From Aquimarina sp. TRL1 (lineage in GTDB: Bacteria > Bacteroidota > Bacteroidia > Flavobacteriales > Flavobacteriaceae), in assembly GCF_013365535.1 (NCBI RefSeq), contig NZ_CP053590.1, positions 1,974,501-2,038,500 of the forward strand: 64,000 bases of DNA, read 5' to 3'. A program made the translations under genes and the position numbers. Of the stretch, positions 21,761 to 31,607 are shown piece after piece. The notes below the pieces were generated by a model. The model saw only the letters and a program-made list of their open reading frames with translations, was not told the origin of the DNA and ran no database searches. The number at the start of each line of letters is the position of its first letter. The first letter of the stretch is position 1.

Positions 21761-22216
21761 ATGAAAGAAAAACTTCGTATCACTCATGTGAACAGGAAAT
21801 TAATGAAAAAAATATTAGACTCCTATTCTTTAGAGGCACTTAATACTGTTCCGGAAGGGTTTTCTAATAACTTAATTTGGAACGTAGCGCATGTTGTTGT
21901 GACACAGCAACTACTGGTGTATAAATTGAGTGGGTTGCCTATGATGTTGGATGAGGAAATGGTCGAGACATACAGAAAAGGGACTAAAACAGAAAGAGAT
22001 GCTACTCAGGAAGAAGTTGATAAAGTAAAAGAACTGTTATTCGCTACTTTAGATCAAACAGAGAAAGATATAGAAGCGGGGGTATTTAAGAAATATACAG
22101 AGTATCCGACGAGTACAGGATTCGTGTTAGAAACAATAGAAGATGCGATGGATTTTAATAACTTTCATGAAGGGATCCATTTGGGGTATATACTGGCGAT
22201 GAAAAAAGGATTATAA
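21761..22216 (+). CDS. DinB-fold (DinB_2) protein, putative metal-dependent thiol or bacillithiol-related enzyme
   Basis: The 151-residue protein is a four-helix DinB-like protein. Conserved His residues that bind metal in this family appear in NLIWNVAHVVVTQQ (about 46) and NNFHEGIHLGY (about 136 and 140). Some DinB-fold members are bacillithiol S-transferases; a bacilliredoxin is encoded elsewhere in this window (41156), which would fit, but the link is inference. It ends 6 bases into the facing lipoprotein gene. Confidence 0.75.
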   Translation: MKEKLRITHVNRKLMKKILDSYSLEALNTVPEGFSNNLIWNVAHVVVTQQLLVYKLSGLPMMLDEEMVETYRKGTKTERDATQEEVDKVKELLFATLDQTEKDIEAGVFKKYTEYPTSTGFVLETIEDAMDFNNFHEGIHLGYILAMKKGL

Positions 22217-22996
22217 AACTTCTGAAGAAAGAGCCGTATCAATCTCTTCCCTGTTAATTTTTACTTCGATAGGACCATTCGCATAGGAGTTTACCTCATA
22301 TGTGTTGTAATATAATATCACTTCCTGATCTGTGAATCCAATATTTTCAGGAAGTGAAAAAACATCATTTTCGAAAAAGAACCCGGTACTGTTTATAGGA
22401 GCGTCAGAAGGGATTTTTTGAGATTTTCGAAAAACAGACTCTGCTACTTTCAGAAATAACTGCTTGTCGGCAAATAATTGATCAGTTGGTATAAGCTTAC
22501 CATTTTTTTTTGAAATGTTTAGATAAGTAGAATAACTATTTCCATGGGCTCCTCCTGTGTATGTGTACTTATTAACCAGAATAGATATTAAATAGTCATT
22601 TTGAAGAGAAACTGAAGTATTAAAGATCGCCTCATAAAGATGAGTTTCGTCAGGGAATTCCTCAATATTTTTTTTAAACACATCATTAAAATCTATAGCT
22701 GCTTTTTGTATGGTAGATTCGGCGGTTTCCTGACTCATGGTTAGATCAGCAGTGATTACCTTTTCTATTTCTGAATTTACAGCTTCTGCTAATGCCGAGT
22801 TTTCGATTGCTTCAATAAGGTTTATCTCGATATTGGCACAATCAATATCTCTACATTCTTCAGGAAATAAAGAGTCGGTGGTTATTTTTGAGGTTTGGAA
22901 TGTTAATGATTCAACCTTATTGCAGGCAGATAAGAGGATAGAAATACAGAGAATTCCAATTATATTTTTAGAGAAGTAAGTTTTTGTCCAAATCAT
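22211..22996 (-). CDS. Lipoprotein with DUF4163/DUF3298-type domains
   Basis: The 261-residue protein has a lipoprotein signal (ILCISILLSACNK, Cys about residue 25). The body matches the two-domain pattern of DUF4163 followed by DUF3298, with YTGGAHGNSYSTYLNI in the middle and FTDQEVILYYNTYEVNSYANGP near the end. The same domains occur in the extracytoplasmic part of the anti-sigma factor RsiV, where they bind lysozyme. Here there is no anti-sigma part, so a binding or cell-envelope role is only possible. It is tail to tail with the DinB-fold gene. Confidence 0.75.
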   Translation of the reverse strand: MIWTKTYFSKNIIGILCISILLSACNKVESLTFQTSKITTDSLFPEECRDIDCANIEINLIEAIENSALAEAVNSEIEKVITADLTMSQETAESTIQKAAIDFNDVFKKNIEEFPDETHLYEAIFNTSVSLQNDYLISILVNKYTYTGGAHGNSYSTYLNISKKNGKLIPTDQLFADKQLFLKVAESVFRKSQKIPSDAPINSTGFFFENDVFSLPENIGFTDQEVILYYNTYEVNSYANGPIEVKINREEIDTALSSEVL

Positions 22997-23399
22997 CCAC
23001 TAAAGGTACTGAATGAATATGATTAGAACGAATTAAATGATATTTTTGTAGTGCCTTTTGATATAGCTATATGCTAAAAGGTTTATAATGATTGTTTTGC
23101 TTGATAAAATAAATCGCTTTGGGGTAAGCATATGAGGTGTTAGATGTTATTTAGAGACAAGCTTTGGAGATATTTAAATCCCAATTGTAGCGTAAAAAAA
23201 GAAGAGGAGCTGAAAAATTATAAAAAGACCTCCTTTTGTCGTATTTTTAAAATTAGCTTTAGCATCTTTCCCTGTTTAAGAATGTATAGCAAATGAATTA
23301 TCTCAGGATAACCATATAAGACATTAAAAGATATTGAGAATCAGGTAAAAGAGAAAATACTATTAATATAGTAGCCAATTGTACTAAAAAAATAAAAGA
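22997..23399. other. Intergenic region without a convincing gene
   Basis: About 400 bases between the lipoprotein start and the trans-sulfuration gene. A 50-codon frame on the plus strand (23144-23296) has a basic, Phe-rich product and no family resemblance; I do not call it. No terminator or riboswitch fold was recognised. Confidence 0.5.
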
Positions 23400-24542
23400 A
23401 TGAAATTTAATACAAAAACGATACATGGAGGGCAAGAACATGATCCGGCATATGGATCGGTAATGCCACCAATCTATCAGACATCTACCTATGCACAAAC
23501 TACCCCTGGAGGGCATAAAGGATATGAGTATAGTAGAACGCATAATCCTACAAGAAATGCTTTGGAGAATTCTCTGGCAAGTATAGAAAACGGAACACAT
23601 GGATTGGCTTTTGGTTCCGGGTTGGCAGCGATTGATGCAGTTATAAAACTATTACAACCAGGAGATGAAGTGATCAGTACAAATGATTTATATGGAGGAA
23701 CGTACCGCTTATTCACCAAGATCTTTGAAGGATTTGGGATTAAATTTCATTTTGTAGGAATGGAGAATGCTGATAAAATTGAGCGTTATATTACAGATAA
23801 GACGAAACTTATTTGGGTAGAAACTCCAACCAATCCTATGATGAATATTATTGACGTAGCTTCTATTGCTTCTATTGCTAAAAAACATCAGATTCTTTTG
23901 GCGGTCGATAATACATTTGCTACCCCATACCTGCAAAGACCATTGGACTTGGGAGCAGATATCGTTATGCATAGTGCAACAAAATACTTAGGCGGACATA
24001 GTGATGTGGTGATGGGGGCTTTAATTGTTAAAGATGAAAAGATAGCAGAACGCCTGTATTTTATACAAAATGCGAGTGGAGCTGTTTGTGGTCCTCAGGA
24101 TAGCTTTTTAGTGCTAAGAGGAATTAAGACATTACATGTCCGAATGCAAAGACATTGTGAAAACGGAGAAGCAATTGCGAAATACCTAAAGACACACCCC
24201 AAAGTAGATAAAGTATACTGGCCTGGTTTCGAGGATCATCCGAATCACCATATTGCCAAAGAACAAATGGATGGTTTTGGAGGAATGATTTCTTTTACAA
24301 CTAAAGAAGACTCATTAGCAGGAGCTGTACAGGTGGTTGAAAAGTTAAAGGTTTTTACCTTGGCAGAATCCCTGGGAGGTGTAGAAAGCTTGGCAGGTCA
24401 CCCGGCAAGTATGACACATGCCTCTATTCCTAAAGAAGAACGAGAGAAAACAGGTGTTAAAGATTCTTTGATTCGATTGAGTGTGGGAATAGAAGATATG
24501 GATGATTTGATTGCTGATTTGGAACAAGCATTATCAAATTAA
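23400..24542 (+). CDS. Trans-sulfuration PLP enzyme, cystathionine gamma-synthase/lyase type
   Basis: The 380-residue protein is a Cys/Met metabolism PLP-dependent enzyme. Lys195 in HSATKYLGGHSDV is the PLP-binding residue, and YEYSRTHNPTRNALE and AVDNTFATPYLQRP are family motifs. It either joins O-acyl-homoserine with cysteine or cleaves cystathionine to cysteine and 2-oxobutyrate; sequence alone does not separate MetB from lyase activity. Length is normal. No met or cys neighbours are present. Confidence 0.88.
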   Translation: MKFNTKTIHGGQEHDPAYGSVMPPIYQTSTYAQTTPGGHKGYEYSRTHNPTRNALENSLASIENGTHGLAFGSGLAAIDAVIKLLQPGDEVISTNDLYGGTYRLFTKIFEGFGIKFHFVGMENADKIERYITDKTKLIWVETPTNPMMNIIDVASIASIAKKHQILLAVDNTFATPYLQRPLDLGADIVMHSATKYLGGHSDVVMGALIVKDEKIAERLYFIQNASGAVCGPQDSFLVLRGIKTLHVRMQRHCENGEAIAKYLKTHPKVDKVYWPGFEDHPNHHIAKEQMDGFGGMISFTTKEDSLAGAVQVVEKLKVFTLAESLGGVESLAGHPASMTHASIPKEEREKTGVKDSLIRLSVGIEDMDDLIADLEQALSN

Positions 24543-24636
24543 CGGAATCACTAAAAATAAAAGGAAATTACACGAGAACGTTTTCGAAATGCGAAATTCT
24601 TAAAAAATGAGGCTTAAAATTTTAATAAAATTATAA

Positions 24637-24663
24637 TTGTGTAATAATATATCTTTACTTTTG
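24637..24663 (+). promoter_or_regulatory. Promoter of the glutamate dehydrogenase gene
   Basis: TTG (24637-24639) and TACTTTTG (24656-24663) lie 16 bases apart and fit the Bacteroidota consensus. Predicted start is near 24670, leaving a 90-base leader before ATG 24761. Confidence 0.55.
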
Positions 24664-24757
24664 ACAACTCAATGGAGAAGAAAGCCTTAAGACAAAAGTA
24701 GTTTTCTTTTTATTTTACTAAACAAACAACGAAAGTAGTTATAACATAACTGAATAG

Positions 24758-26104
<1,347 letters not shown>

Positions 26105-26131
26105 ATACTGCTTTTTATATAATGAAACCGG

Positions 26132-26168
26132 AAAAGACCACTTATTTAAAGTGGTCTTTTTTATTTTT
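26132..26168 (+). terminator. Intrinsic terminator of gdhA
   Basis: A 12-bp perfect stem pairs AAAAGACCACTT (26132-26143) with AAGTGGTCTTTT (26149-26160), with a 5-base loop and a following T-rich tract. Confidence 0.88.
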
Positions 26169-26198
26169 GGAGATTAGCATTTATAGATAATAACTTTG
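26166..26198 (+). promoter_or_regulatory. Promoter of the recO, TonB receptor, HAD operon
   Basis: TTTG at 26166-26169 and TAACTTTG at 26191-26198 are 21 bases apart. The ATG of recO is at 26296, giving a leader of about 90 bases. Confidence 0.5.
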
Positions 26199-26295
26199 TA
26201 GCAAATCTGTGAGATATTGGTTTGTGACAGTTTTTGAATGTAGAGATATCTCTGTAAAAGTAAAATTTCACAAAATGAGTAAAGGGTAAAACAAT

Positions 26296-27015
26296 ATGGT
26301 TGTTACAACTGCGGCAATTGTTATTCATTCATTGCGATATGGAGAGGCAGATTTGATAGTGACGTTATTCACTAGAAAATATGGAGTGCGCTCCTATCTT
26401 CTCAAAGGGGTGCTAAAGTCTAAGAAAGGAAAGTTAAGAGCAGCTTTATTCCAGCCACTTACCTTATTAGATATAGAAGCAGTCCATAAAGATAAAAATA
26501 CGCTGGAACGAATAAAGGAAGCCAAAGTCCGAATGCCTTATCAGACACTTCATCTTGATTTTGTAAAAACATCCATGGTTTTTTTTATTTCAGAAATGCT
26601 AAAGAGTTTAATTCAGGAGGAAGAAACGAATGAGGAACTATATGAGTATCTGGAAACTACCTTTCTATGGTTAGATGCGCATGACCAGATAGGGAACTTC
26701 CATATTATTTTTTTAATTAAGCTGATGCAATATTTGGGATGTTATCCCGATATATCACAAATGCAATTTAGTTGGTTTAATATGTATGATGGATGTTTTC
26801 AGTCAATAAGTACCGATGCTTTTTGTGTAGAAGGAGTACATGTAGAAGCGTTTAAAGAGTTTTTCGGAATGACATTTGAGGGAAGTATGAATATCAAGTT
26901 AACGAAGAAAGTGCGTAAAGATATTCTTAACATGATATTAGGTTATTTTGAATTACATTTGCAAGGTTTTAGTAAACCAAAGTCACTTTCAATTATAAAC
27001 GAAATTTTTAGATAA
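26296..27015 (+). CDS. recO: DNA repair protein RecO
   Basis: The 239-residue protein has the RecO layout: an N-terminal OB fold (AIVIHSLRYGEADLIVTLFT at 8-27, YLLKGVLKSKKGKLRAALFQP) and a helical C-terminal part. RecO loads RecA with RecF and RecR and anneals single strands. The zinc-binding Cys cluster of many RecO proteins is not seen, as is common in Bacteroidota. It is followed after 5 bases by the TonB receptor gene, an adjacency often found in this phylum. Confidence 0.9.
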   Translation: MVVTTAAIVIHSLRYGEADLIVTLFTRKYGVRSYLLKGVLKSKKGKLRAALFQPLTLLDIEAVHKDKNTLERIKEAKVRMPYQTLHLDFVKTSMVFFISEMLKSLIQEEETNEELYEYLETTFLWLDAHDQIGNFHIIFLIKLMQYLGCYPDISQMQFSWFNMYDGCFQSISTDAFCVEGVHVEAFKEFFGMTFEGSMNIKLTKKVRKDILNMILGYFELHLQGFSKPKSLSIINEIFR

Positions 27016-27020
27016 ATAAA

Positions 27021-29429
27021 ATGCGATTATTCACCCTAAGCTTATTGATGTTTGTTTTTATGCAGACAATCATGGCTCAAAAGATAAAAGTGCTAAATAA
27101 AACTACTAGGCAACCAATATCTAATGTCGCAATTTATAATAAACAAAAAGAGAAAAGTACAATTACTGATTTTGATGGGATGGCAGATATTTCTGATTTT
27201 GAAGGAACAGAACTGCTGTATTTTACACATGTTTCTCATCAAGAGTTCGAGATAACAAAAGAGAAAATCATTGCCAATGGAAATGTAGTGTATCTGGAAA
27301 CAGACGAGAATAAACTTTCCGAGGTAGTGATTTCTATTTCTAAATGGGAAGAGGACGAAAAAGATGTGTCTCAAAAAATAGTAAGTATACGATCCAAAGA
27401 TATAGCACTGGCAACTCCACAAACTTCAGCGGATCTATTGCAGGGAAGTGGACAGGTTTTTATCCAGAAAAGTCAGTTAGGAGGAGGAAGTCCTATGATT
27501 AGAGGGTTTTCTACCAATAGGTTGTTGATCACGGTTGATGGAGTACGTATGAACAATGCTATTTTTAGAGGAGGAAATGTACAAAATGTAATCTCTATTG
27601 ACCCGTTTTCTATAGAAAGAACAGAAGTGATTTTGGGACCGGGATCAGTAGTGTATGGAAGTGATGCGATTGGAGGGGTGATGAATTTTTATTCCTCATC
27701 TCCTAGATTTTCGAAACAAGAATCTCCGCTTTTTAATGTAAATGCCGTTGCCAGGTATGCTAGCGCGAGTGAAGAAAAAACAGCTCACTTTGATGTGAAT
27801 ATAGGATTGAAAAAATGGGCATTTCTGACAAGTGTGAGTTATACGGATTTTGATGACCTCAAAATGGGGAGTCATGGTCCGGAAGAATATCTGAGAAATG
27901 AATATGTAGAAGTATCCGATGGAGTAGATAAAGTAGTGGCTAATAGTGATCCCGAAACACAAATCTATACGGGGTATAACCAAATTAATTTTCTTCAGAA
28001 AATTAGTTTTAAACCAAATAAACAATGGGATTTTGATGCGGGACTCGTGTATACGACTACCTCAGATTATCCTAGATACGATAGGTTAATTCGCAGAAGA
28101 AAAGGAAGTCTGAGGTCTGCAGAATGGTACTATGGACCACAAAAATGGTTGATGGGGAATATACACATAGAGCAACACACAGGGAATGCGTTGTATGATA
28201 AAATGAAACTAACAGCAGCATATCAGCATTTTGAAGAAAGCAGGAATGATCGCGATTTTGGAAAAGATATTTTAGGAATGACAGAAGAACAAGTAGAGGC
28301 GTATTCGTTTAATATGGATTTTGAAAAGCGATTGGCTAAAAATACATTGTTCTATTATGGAGGAGAATATGTCTTTAATAAGGTCTCTTCTATAGGACTA
28401 GAAAAAAATATTCGAACAGAAGAGGTGGTTGCTGCTCCTTCTAGGTACCCGGATGGATCGACATGGCAATCAATTGCGGCATATCTTAGCATTAAACATA
28501 GGTTTAGTGAAAAAGTAAGACTGAACAGTGGTTTGAGGTACAATCAGATTTTATTGAAATCTGAATTTGATAATACATTTTTTGAATTCCCATTTAATGA
28601 GGCAGCTATTAATACAGGAGCCTTGACGGGATCTGCAGGGATTAGTTGGTTGCCTAACGAGATCTTGAATTGGAAACTGAATTTTTCAACAGCTTTCAGA
28701 TCTCCTAATGTAGATGATATCGGAAAAGTTTTTGATTCGGAACCAGGAGCTGTTGTTGTGCCTAATCCTGATTTGAATCCTGAATATTCTTATACAGGAG
28801 AACTAGGAGTGAGGGCAAAATTAGGAAAAGCTTTTGTGGTTGATTTGGCGACGTATTATACTCATTTAGACGATGCATTAGTGCGAAGAGATTTTTTGCT
28901 CAATGGAGAGTCAGAGATTATTTATAAAGGAGAGCCTAGTAGAGTGCAGGCAATTCAGAATGCTGCTAGAGCAAAAATCTATGGATTTGAAGCAGGGGTT
29001 CAAGTATCATTCGCTAAGTATTTTAAGTTGACATCTCAATATACTATTACAGGAGGAGAAGAGGAGTTGGATAATGGAACGGTAGCTCCTTCCAGACATG
29101 TAGCTCCACAATTTGGAAATACGCATTTAGTATTTAATTCCAAATCGTGGACCATTGATGCATTTACTGTTTATAATGGAACTTTAAAATTTGATGATTT
29201 ATCCCCTTCGGAACAGAATAAAGAATATTTATATGCCATAGATGGTGAAGGGAATCCTTATTCGCCTTCTTGGTATACCGTGAACCTTCGGACTCAATAC
29301 AAGCTATCTGAGAACCTTCAGGGAACCTTTGCTATCGAGAATATAACAGATCAACGGTATCGCCCCTATTCTTCTGGAATCGCAGCTGCGGGAAGAAATT
29401 TTATTGTATCCATGAAATACTCATTATAA
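27021..29429 (+). CDS. TonB-dependent outer membrane receptor
   Basis: The 802-residue protein has a signal peptide (MRLFTLSLLMFVFMQTIMAQ), a carboxypeptidase-like regulatory domain (about 21-95), a plug (about 118-235, with MIRGFSTNRLLITVDGVRMN and GPGSVVYGSDAIGG), and a beta barrel ending in an aromatic-rich strand (NFIVSMKYSL). The plug resembles receptors of the haem/haemoglobin group, so iron or haem uptake is possible; the substrate is not proven. It lies 5 bases after recO, and the HAD gene starts directly after its stop (TAAATG). Confidence 0.92.
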   Translation: MRLFTLSLLMFVFMQTIMAQKIKVLNKTTRQPISNVAIYNKQKEKSTITDFDGMADISDFEGTELLYFTHVSHQEFEITKEKIIANGNVVYLETDENKLSEVVISISKWEEDEKDVSQKIVSIRSKDIALATPQTSADLLQGSGQVFIQKSQLGGGSPMIRGFSTNRLLITVDGVRMNNAIFRGGNVQNVISIDPFSIERTEVILGPGSVVYGSDAIGGVMNFYSSSPRFSKQESPLFNVNAVARYASASEEKTAHFDVNIGLKKWAFLTSVSYTDFDDLKMGSHGPEEYLRNEYVEVSDGVDKVVANSDPETQIYTGYNQINFLQKISFKPNKQWDFDAGLVYTTTSDYPRYDRLIRRRKGSLRSAEWYYGPQKWLMGNIHIEQHTGNALYDKMKLTAAYQHFEESRNDRDFGKDILGMTEEQVEAYSFNMDFEKRLAKNTLFYYGGEYVFNKVSSIGLEKNIRTEEVVAAPSRYPDGSTWQSIAAYLSIKHRFSEKVRLNSGLRYNQILLKSEFDNTFFEFPFNEAAINTGALTGSAGISWLPNEILNWKLNFSTAFRSPNVDDIGKVFDSEPGAVVVPNPDLNPEYSYTGELGVRAKLGKAFVVDLATYYTHLDDALVRRDFLLNGESEIIYKGEPSRVQAIQNAARAKIYGFEAGVQVSFAKYFKLTSQYTITGGEEELDNGTVAPSRHVAPQFGNTHLVFNSKSWTIDAFTVYNGTLKFDDLSPSEQNKEYLYAIDGEGNPYSPSWYTVNLRTQYKLSENLQGTFAIENITDQRYRPYSSGIAAAGRNFIVSMKYSL

Positions 29430-30104
29430 ATGTCGCACTTCGCTAATACGAATACCCTTTTTGTCTTTGATATTGATGGAACATTGACTGACAGTGTGCC
29501 AATGTATTTAATGGCAGTTACAAATGCAATGTACGCTCTTGGAATCAAAGAGATAGATACAGACTATAACGCATATAAGCATCACTCGGATAGCTATGCT
29601 TTGCGATTTAATTATGAACGGAATTTTGAAATTCCTTATACTAAAGAAATACTTACGCTGTTTGAGAAAGCTTTGATAGAAGAAATGAAAACATTTTCTC
29701 CGGTGACAGAAATTAAAGGAGCTGGGCGATTTATTGATTTTCTGAAAACCGCTAAGATTCCTTTTTGTTTTGCGACGGGATCCTTGCCAAAACCTGCATT
29801 GCTAAAAATGGAGCAAAGTGGTATTTGGTGCGATGAAGCTGTTTTGGCAACTTCCAAAACACATGAAGCAAGAACGGGATTTGTAGCAGAAGCTATAGAA
29901 AAGGCTAAAAAATACTATGCCACCTCTGGGTTTTCTAAAATTATCTCTGTAGGAGATGGAGTTTGGGATTTGAAAACCGCAAAAGAGATGTCATTAGACT
30001 TTGTTGGAATAGGTTCCAAAAATAAAAAGGAATTAATAAAATTAGGAGCTCAGCATTATTTTGATTCAATAGAAGAGCTCCAAAGTTATTTCTTTTCAGA
30101 TTAA
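29430..30104 (+). CDS. HAD-superfamily phosphatase (phosphoglycolate phosphatase-like)
   Basis: The 224-residue protein has HAD motif I in FVFDIDGTLTDSV (first Asp nucleophile), motif II in FCFATGSLPKPA, a conserved Lys in the following helix, and motif IV in ISVGDGVWDLKTAKE. An alpha-helical cap follows motif I. It removes phosphate from a small metabolite; the substrate is unknown. ATG follows the receptor stop without a gap. The end overlaps the facing gene by 4 bases. Confidence 0.82.
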   Translation: MSHFANTNTLFVFDIDGTLTDSVPMYLMAVTNAMYALGIKEIDTDYNAYKHHSDSYALRFNYERNFEIPYTKEILTLFEKALIEEMKTFSPVTEIKGAGRFIDFLKTAKIPFCFATGSLPKPALLKMEQSGIWCDEAVLATSKTHEARTGFVAEAIEKAKKYYATSGFSKIISVGDGVWDLKTAKEMSLDFVGIGSKNKKELIKLGAQHYFDSIEELQSYFFSD

Positions 30105-30622
30105 TTGTTTATTAGTTTTGTTATTAGAGCAGCATCGAAGTCTTTTTTCAAAGAAGTGACATCAGATACATTCTCATTAGGAATCGCAATAGAAAGAACA
30201 TAATGTTTTACTTTCCAGCCTGTTTTGGTTTTCTCAACAACCCCGCTTCCTCTGCATATTCCCATTTGTGTATTGAGTAGTTCATCAAACCAGGCAAATG
30301 TGCCAATACTGGATTCCTGACGAAAAACATTTCTTTCTATAGCAGTAAAGCTCCATGCTTTTCCCTTGTCAAAATAAGGTTTGGAAAAGGCTTTAAATGC
30401 ATTCATATCCCAATGTTCGGTTGCATCAGTGCCTATAAAAATGGCATCTTCGGTCATATAACCAAAATACGTGTCAAAATTAGCATTAGCAGCAGCTTGA
30501 TGCCAGTTATCCAATAGTTCTTGTATCTTCTTCGTCTCAGTAGAGTTGTCATTCCTGGTAGCAGTCTGTCCTATTAAAGTAAGACTAAACAGGAGGCATG
30601 TGATGATTGTTGTTAATTTCAT
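30101..30622 (-). CDS. Secreted SnoaL/NTF2-like protein (DUF4440 type)
   Basis: The 173-residue protein has a signal peptide (MKLTTIITCLLFSLTLIGQTA) followed by a cone-shaped NTF2-like domain: LLDNWHQAAANANFDTYFGYMTEDAIFIG, then WDMNAFKAFSKPYFDKG, then strands with WKVKHYVLSIAIP. Members bind small ligands or act as polyketide-cyclase-like enzymes. No lipobox Cys is present, so it is probably periplasmic. A TATCTTTG -7 element reads leftward at 30673-30680. Confidence 0.75.
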   Translation of the reverse strand: MKLTTIITCLLFSLTLIGQTATRNDNSTETKKIQELLDNWHQAAANANFDTYFGYMTEDAIFIGTDATEHWDMNAFKAFSKPYFDKGKAWSFTAIERNVFRQESSIGTFAWFDELLNTQMGICRGSGVVEKTKTGWKVKHYVLSIAIPNENVSDVTSLKKDFDAALITKLINN

Positions 30623-31127
30623 ATGTATAATTTAATTGAGGAATAGAAAACATGTGTTTTTTGTTACGTTCTCAAAGATAAGGAAGAAAACAATTGTAAA
30701 ATAAAGAAGGAGGAGATGTGACTTGTTTCGTATTTGTTTATAAAGAATGTAAATGGTTTGATGAAAATGAAAAAAAAGATTAATTAATTGAAAAACAGGT
30801 GTTTTTGCTGATTTCTTTATAAGGAGTATTGTTTTATTTTTGATATGTTCTTGATTAAGAAAGTGTAATTACAAGAAAAAATCAGATGATTATCATCTGA
30901 AAAAAATAAAATATAGTGCTTACAATAGAGTAAAAAAGGTAACTATTTGTTAGCGGGTTAAGGAAGAGGTTGTTTTTGGGCTTAGTATACAACCTCTTTT
31001 TTTATGTCTTAAAGTTGGGAGTGTTATAAAGTAAGCAAAGGATTTAATATCTTGTAAGAGTGCTTGAGGTTTGATAACAGGGTTAAGTTATACAGACACG
31101 CACTTTCTAAGAAAAACACAATGAATT
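30623..31127. other. Intergenic region with an orphan rightward terminator, possible small RNA
   Basis: 505 bases between divergent genes with no credible reading frame. A good terminator on the plus strand lies at 30964-31005 though no protein gene precedes it. A TATTTTTG -7 match lies at 30835-30842. Together they would make a transcript of roughly 150 bases. This is a candidate only. Confidence 0.3.
30964..31005 (+). terminator. Intrinsic terminator without an upstream protein gene
   Basis: A 10-bp stem pairs AAGAGGTTGT (30964-30973) with ACAACCTCTT (30989-30998), with a 15-base loop, followed by a run of T. Confidence 0.7.
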
Positions 31128-31553
31128 ATGAATGATTCAACACCAAAAGTGACAGGAATAGGAGGGATTTTTTTTCGCTCGGAGAATCCCAAAAAAATAA
31201 GAGAATGGTATGGAGAGCATCTGGGGTTAGCGGTTAATAACTACGGCTCTTCTTTTGAATTTAGAAATGCAAATCACCCAGAAAACATCAACTATCTTCA
31301 ATGGAGTCCGTTTGATAAAAAAACGGAATATTTTAATCCTTCGAAAAAAGAATTTATGATTAATTACAGGGTCCAGAACATTGAAGGACTTGTGGTTAAA
31401 TTAAAAGAAAAAGGAGTCACTATAGTGGATGAGATAGAAGAGTTTGAGTACGGTAAATTTGTACACATTATGGATCCTGAAGGTAATAAGATAGAATTAT
31501 GGGAGCCGGTAGATCATGTTTTTACTCAAATGGGAGGGGAAACTACCAAATAA
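31128..31553 (+). CDS. VOC-family (glyoxalase/bleomycin-resistance-like) protein
   Basis: The 141-residue protein has one pair of beta-alpha-beta-beta-beta modules: GIGGIFFRSENPKKIREWYGEHLGL and later MDPEGNKIELWEP, where the Glu of IELWEP is the usual metal ligand. It may act on a small metabolite or bind a drug; the substrate is unknown. It is a single gene bounded by a perfect bidirectional terminator. Confidence 0.82.
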   Translation: MNDSTPKVTGIGGIFFRSENPKKIREWYGEHLGLAVNNYGSSFEFRNANHPENINYLQWSPFDKKTEYFNPSKKEFMINYRVQNIEGLVVKLKEKGVTIVDEIEEFEYGKFVHIMDPEGNKIELWEPVDHVFTQMGGETTK

Positions 31554-31560
31554 AGAAAGA

Positions 31561-31600
31561 ACACAAAAAAACCACCTTATTTCAGGTGGTTTTTTTGTGT
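31561..31600. terminator. Perfect bidirectional terminator between convergent genes
   Basis: A 17-bp perfect inverted repeat pairs ACACAAAAAAACCACCT (31561-31577) with AGGTGGTTTTTTTGTGT (31584-31600), loop 6. It serves the VOC gene and the S9 peptidase gene. Confidence 0.92.
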
Positions 31601-31607
31601 TTAAGTG

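Noticed and set aside
23144..23296. 50-codon frame in the 23.0-23.4 kb gap
   Set aside because: Low-complexity basic/Phe product, no promoter or family pattern; may be chance.
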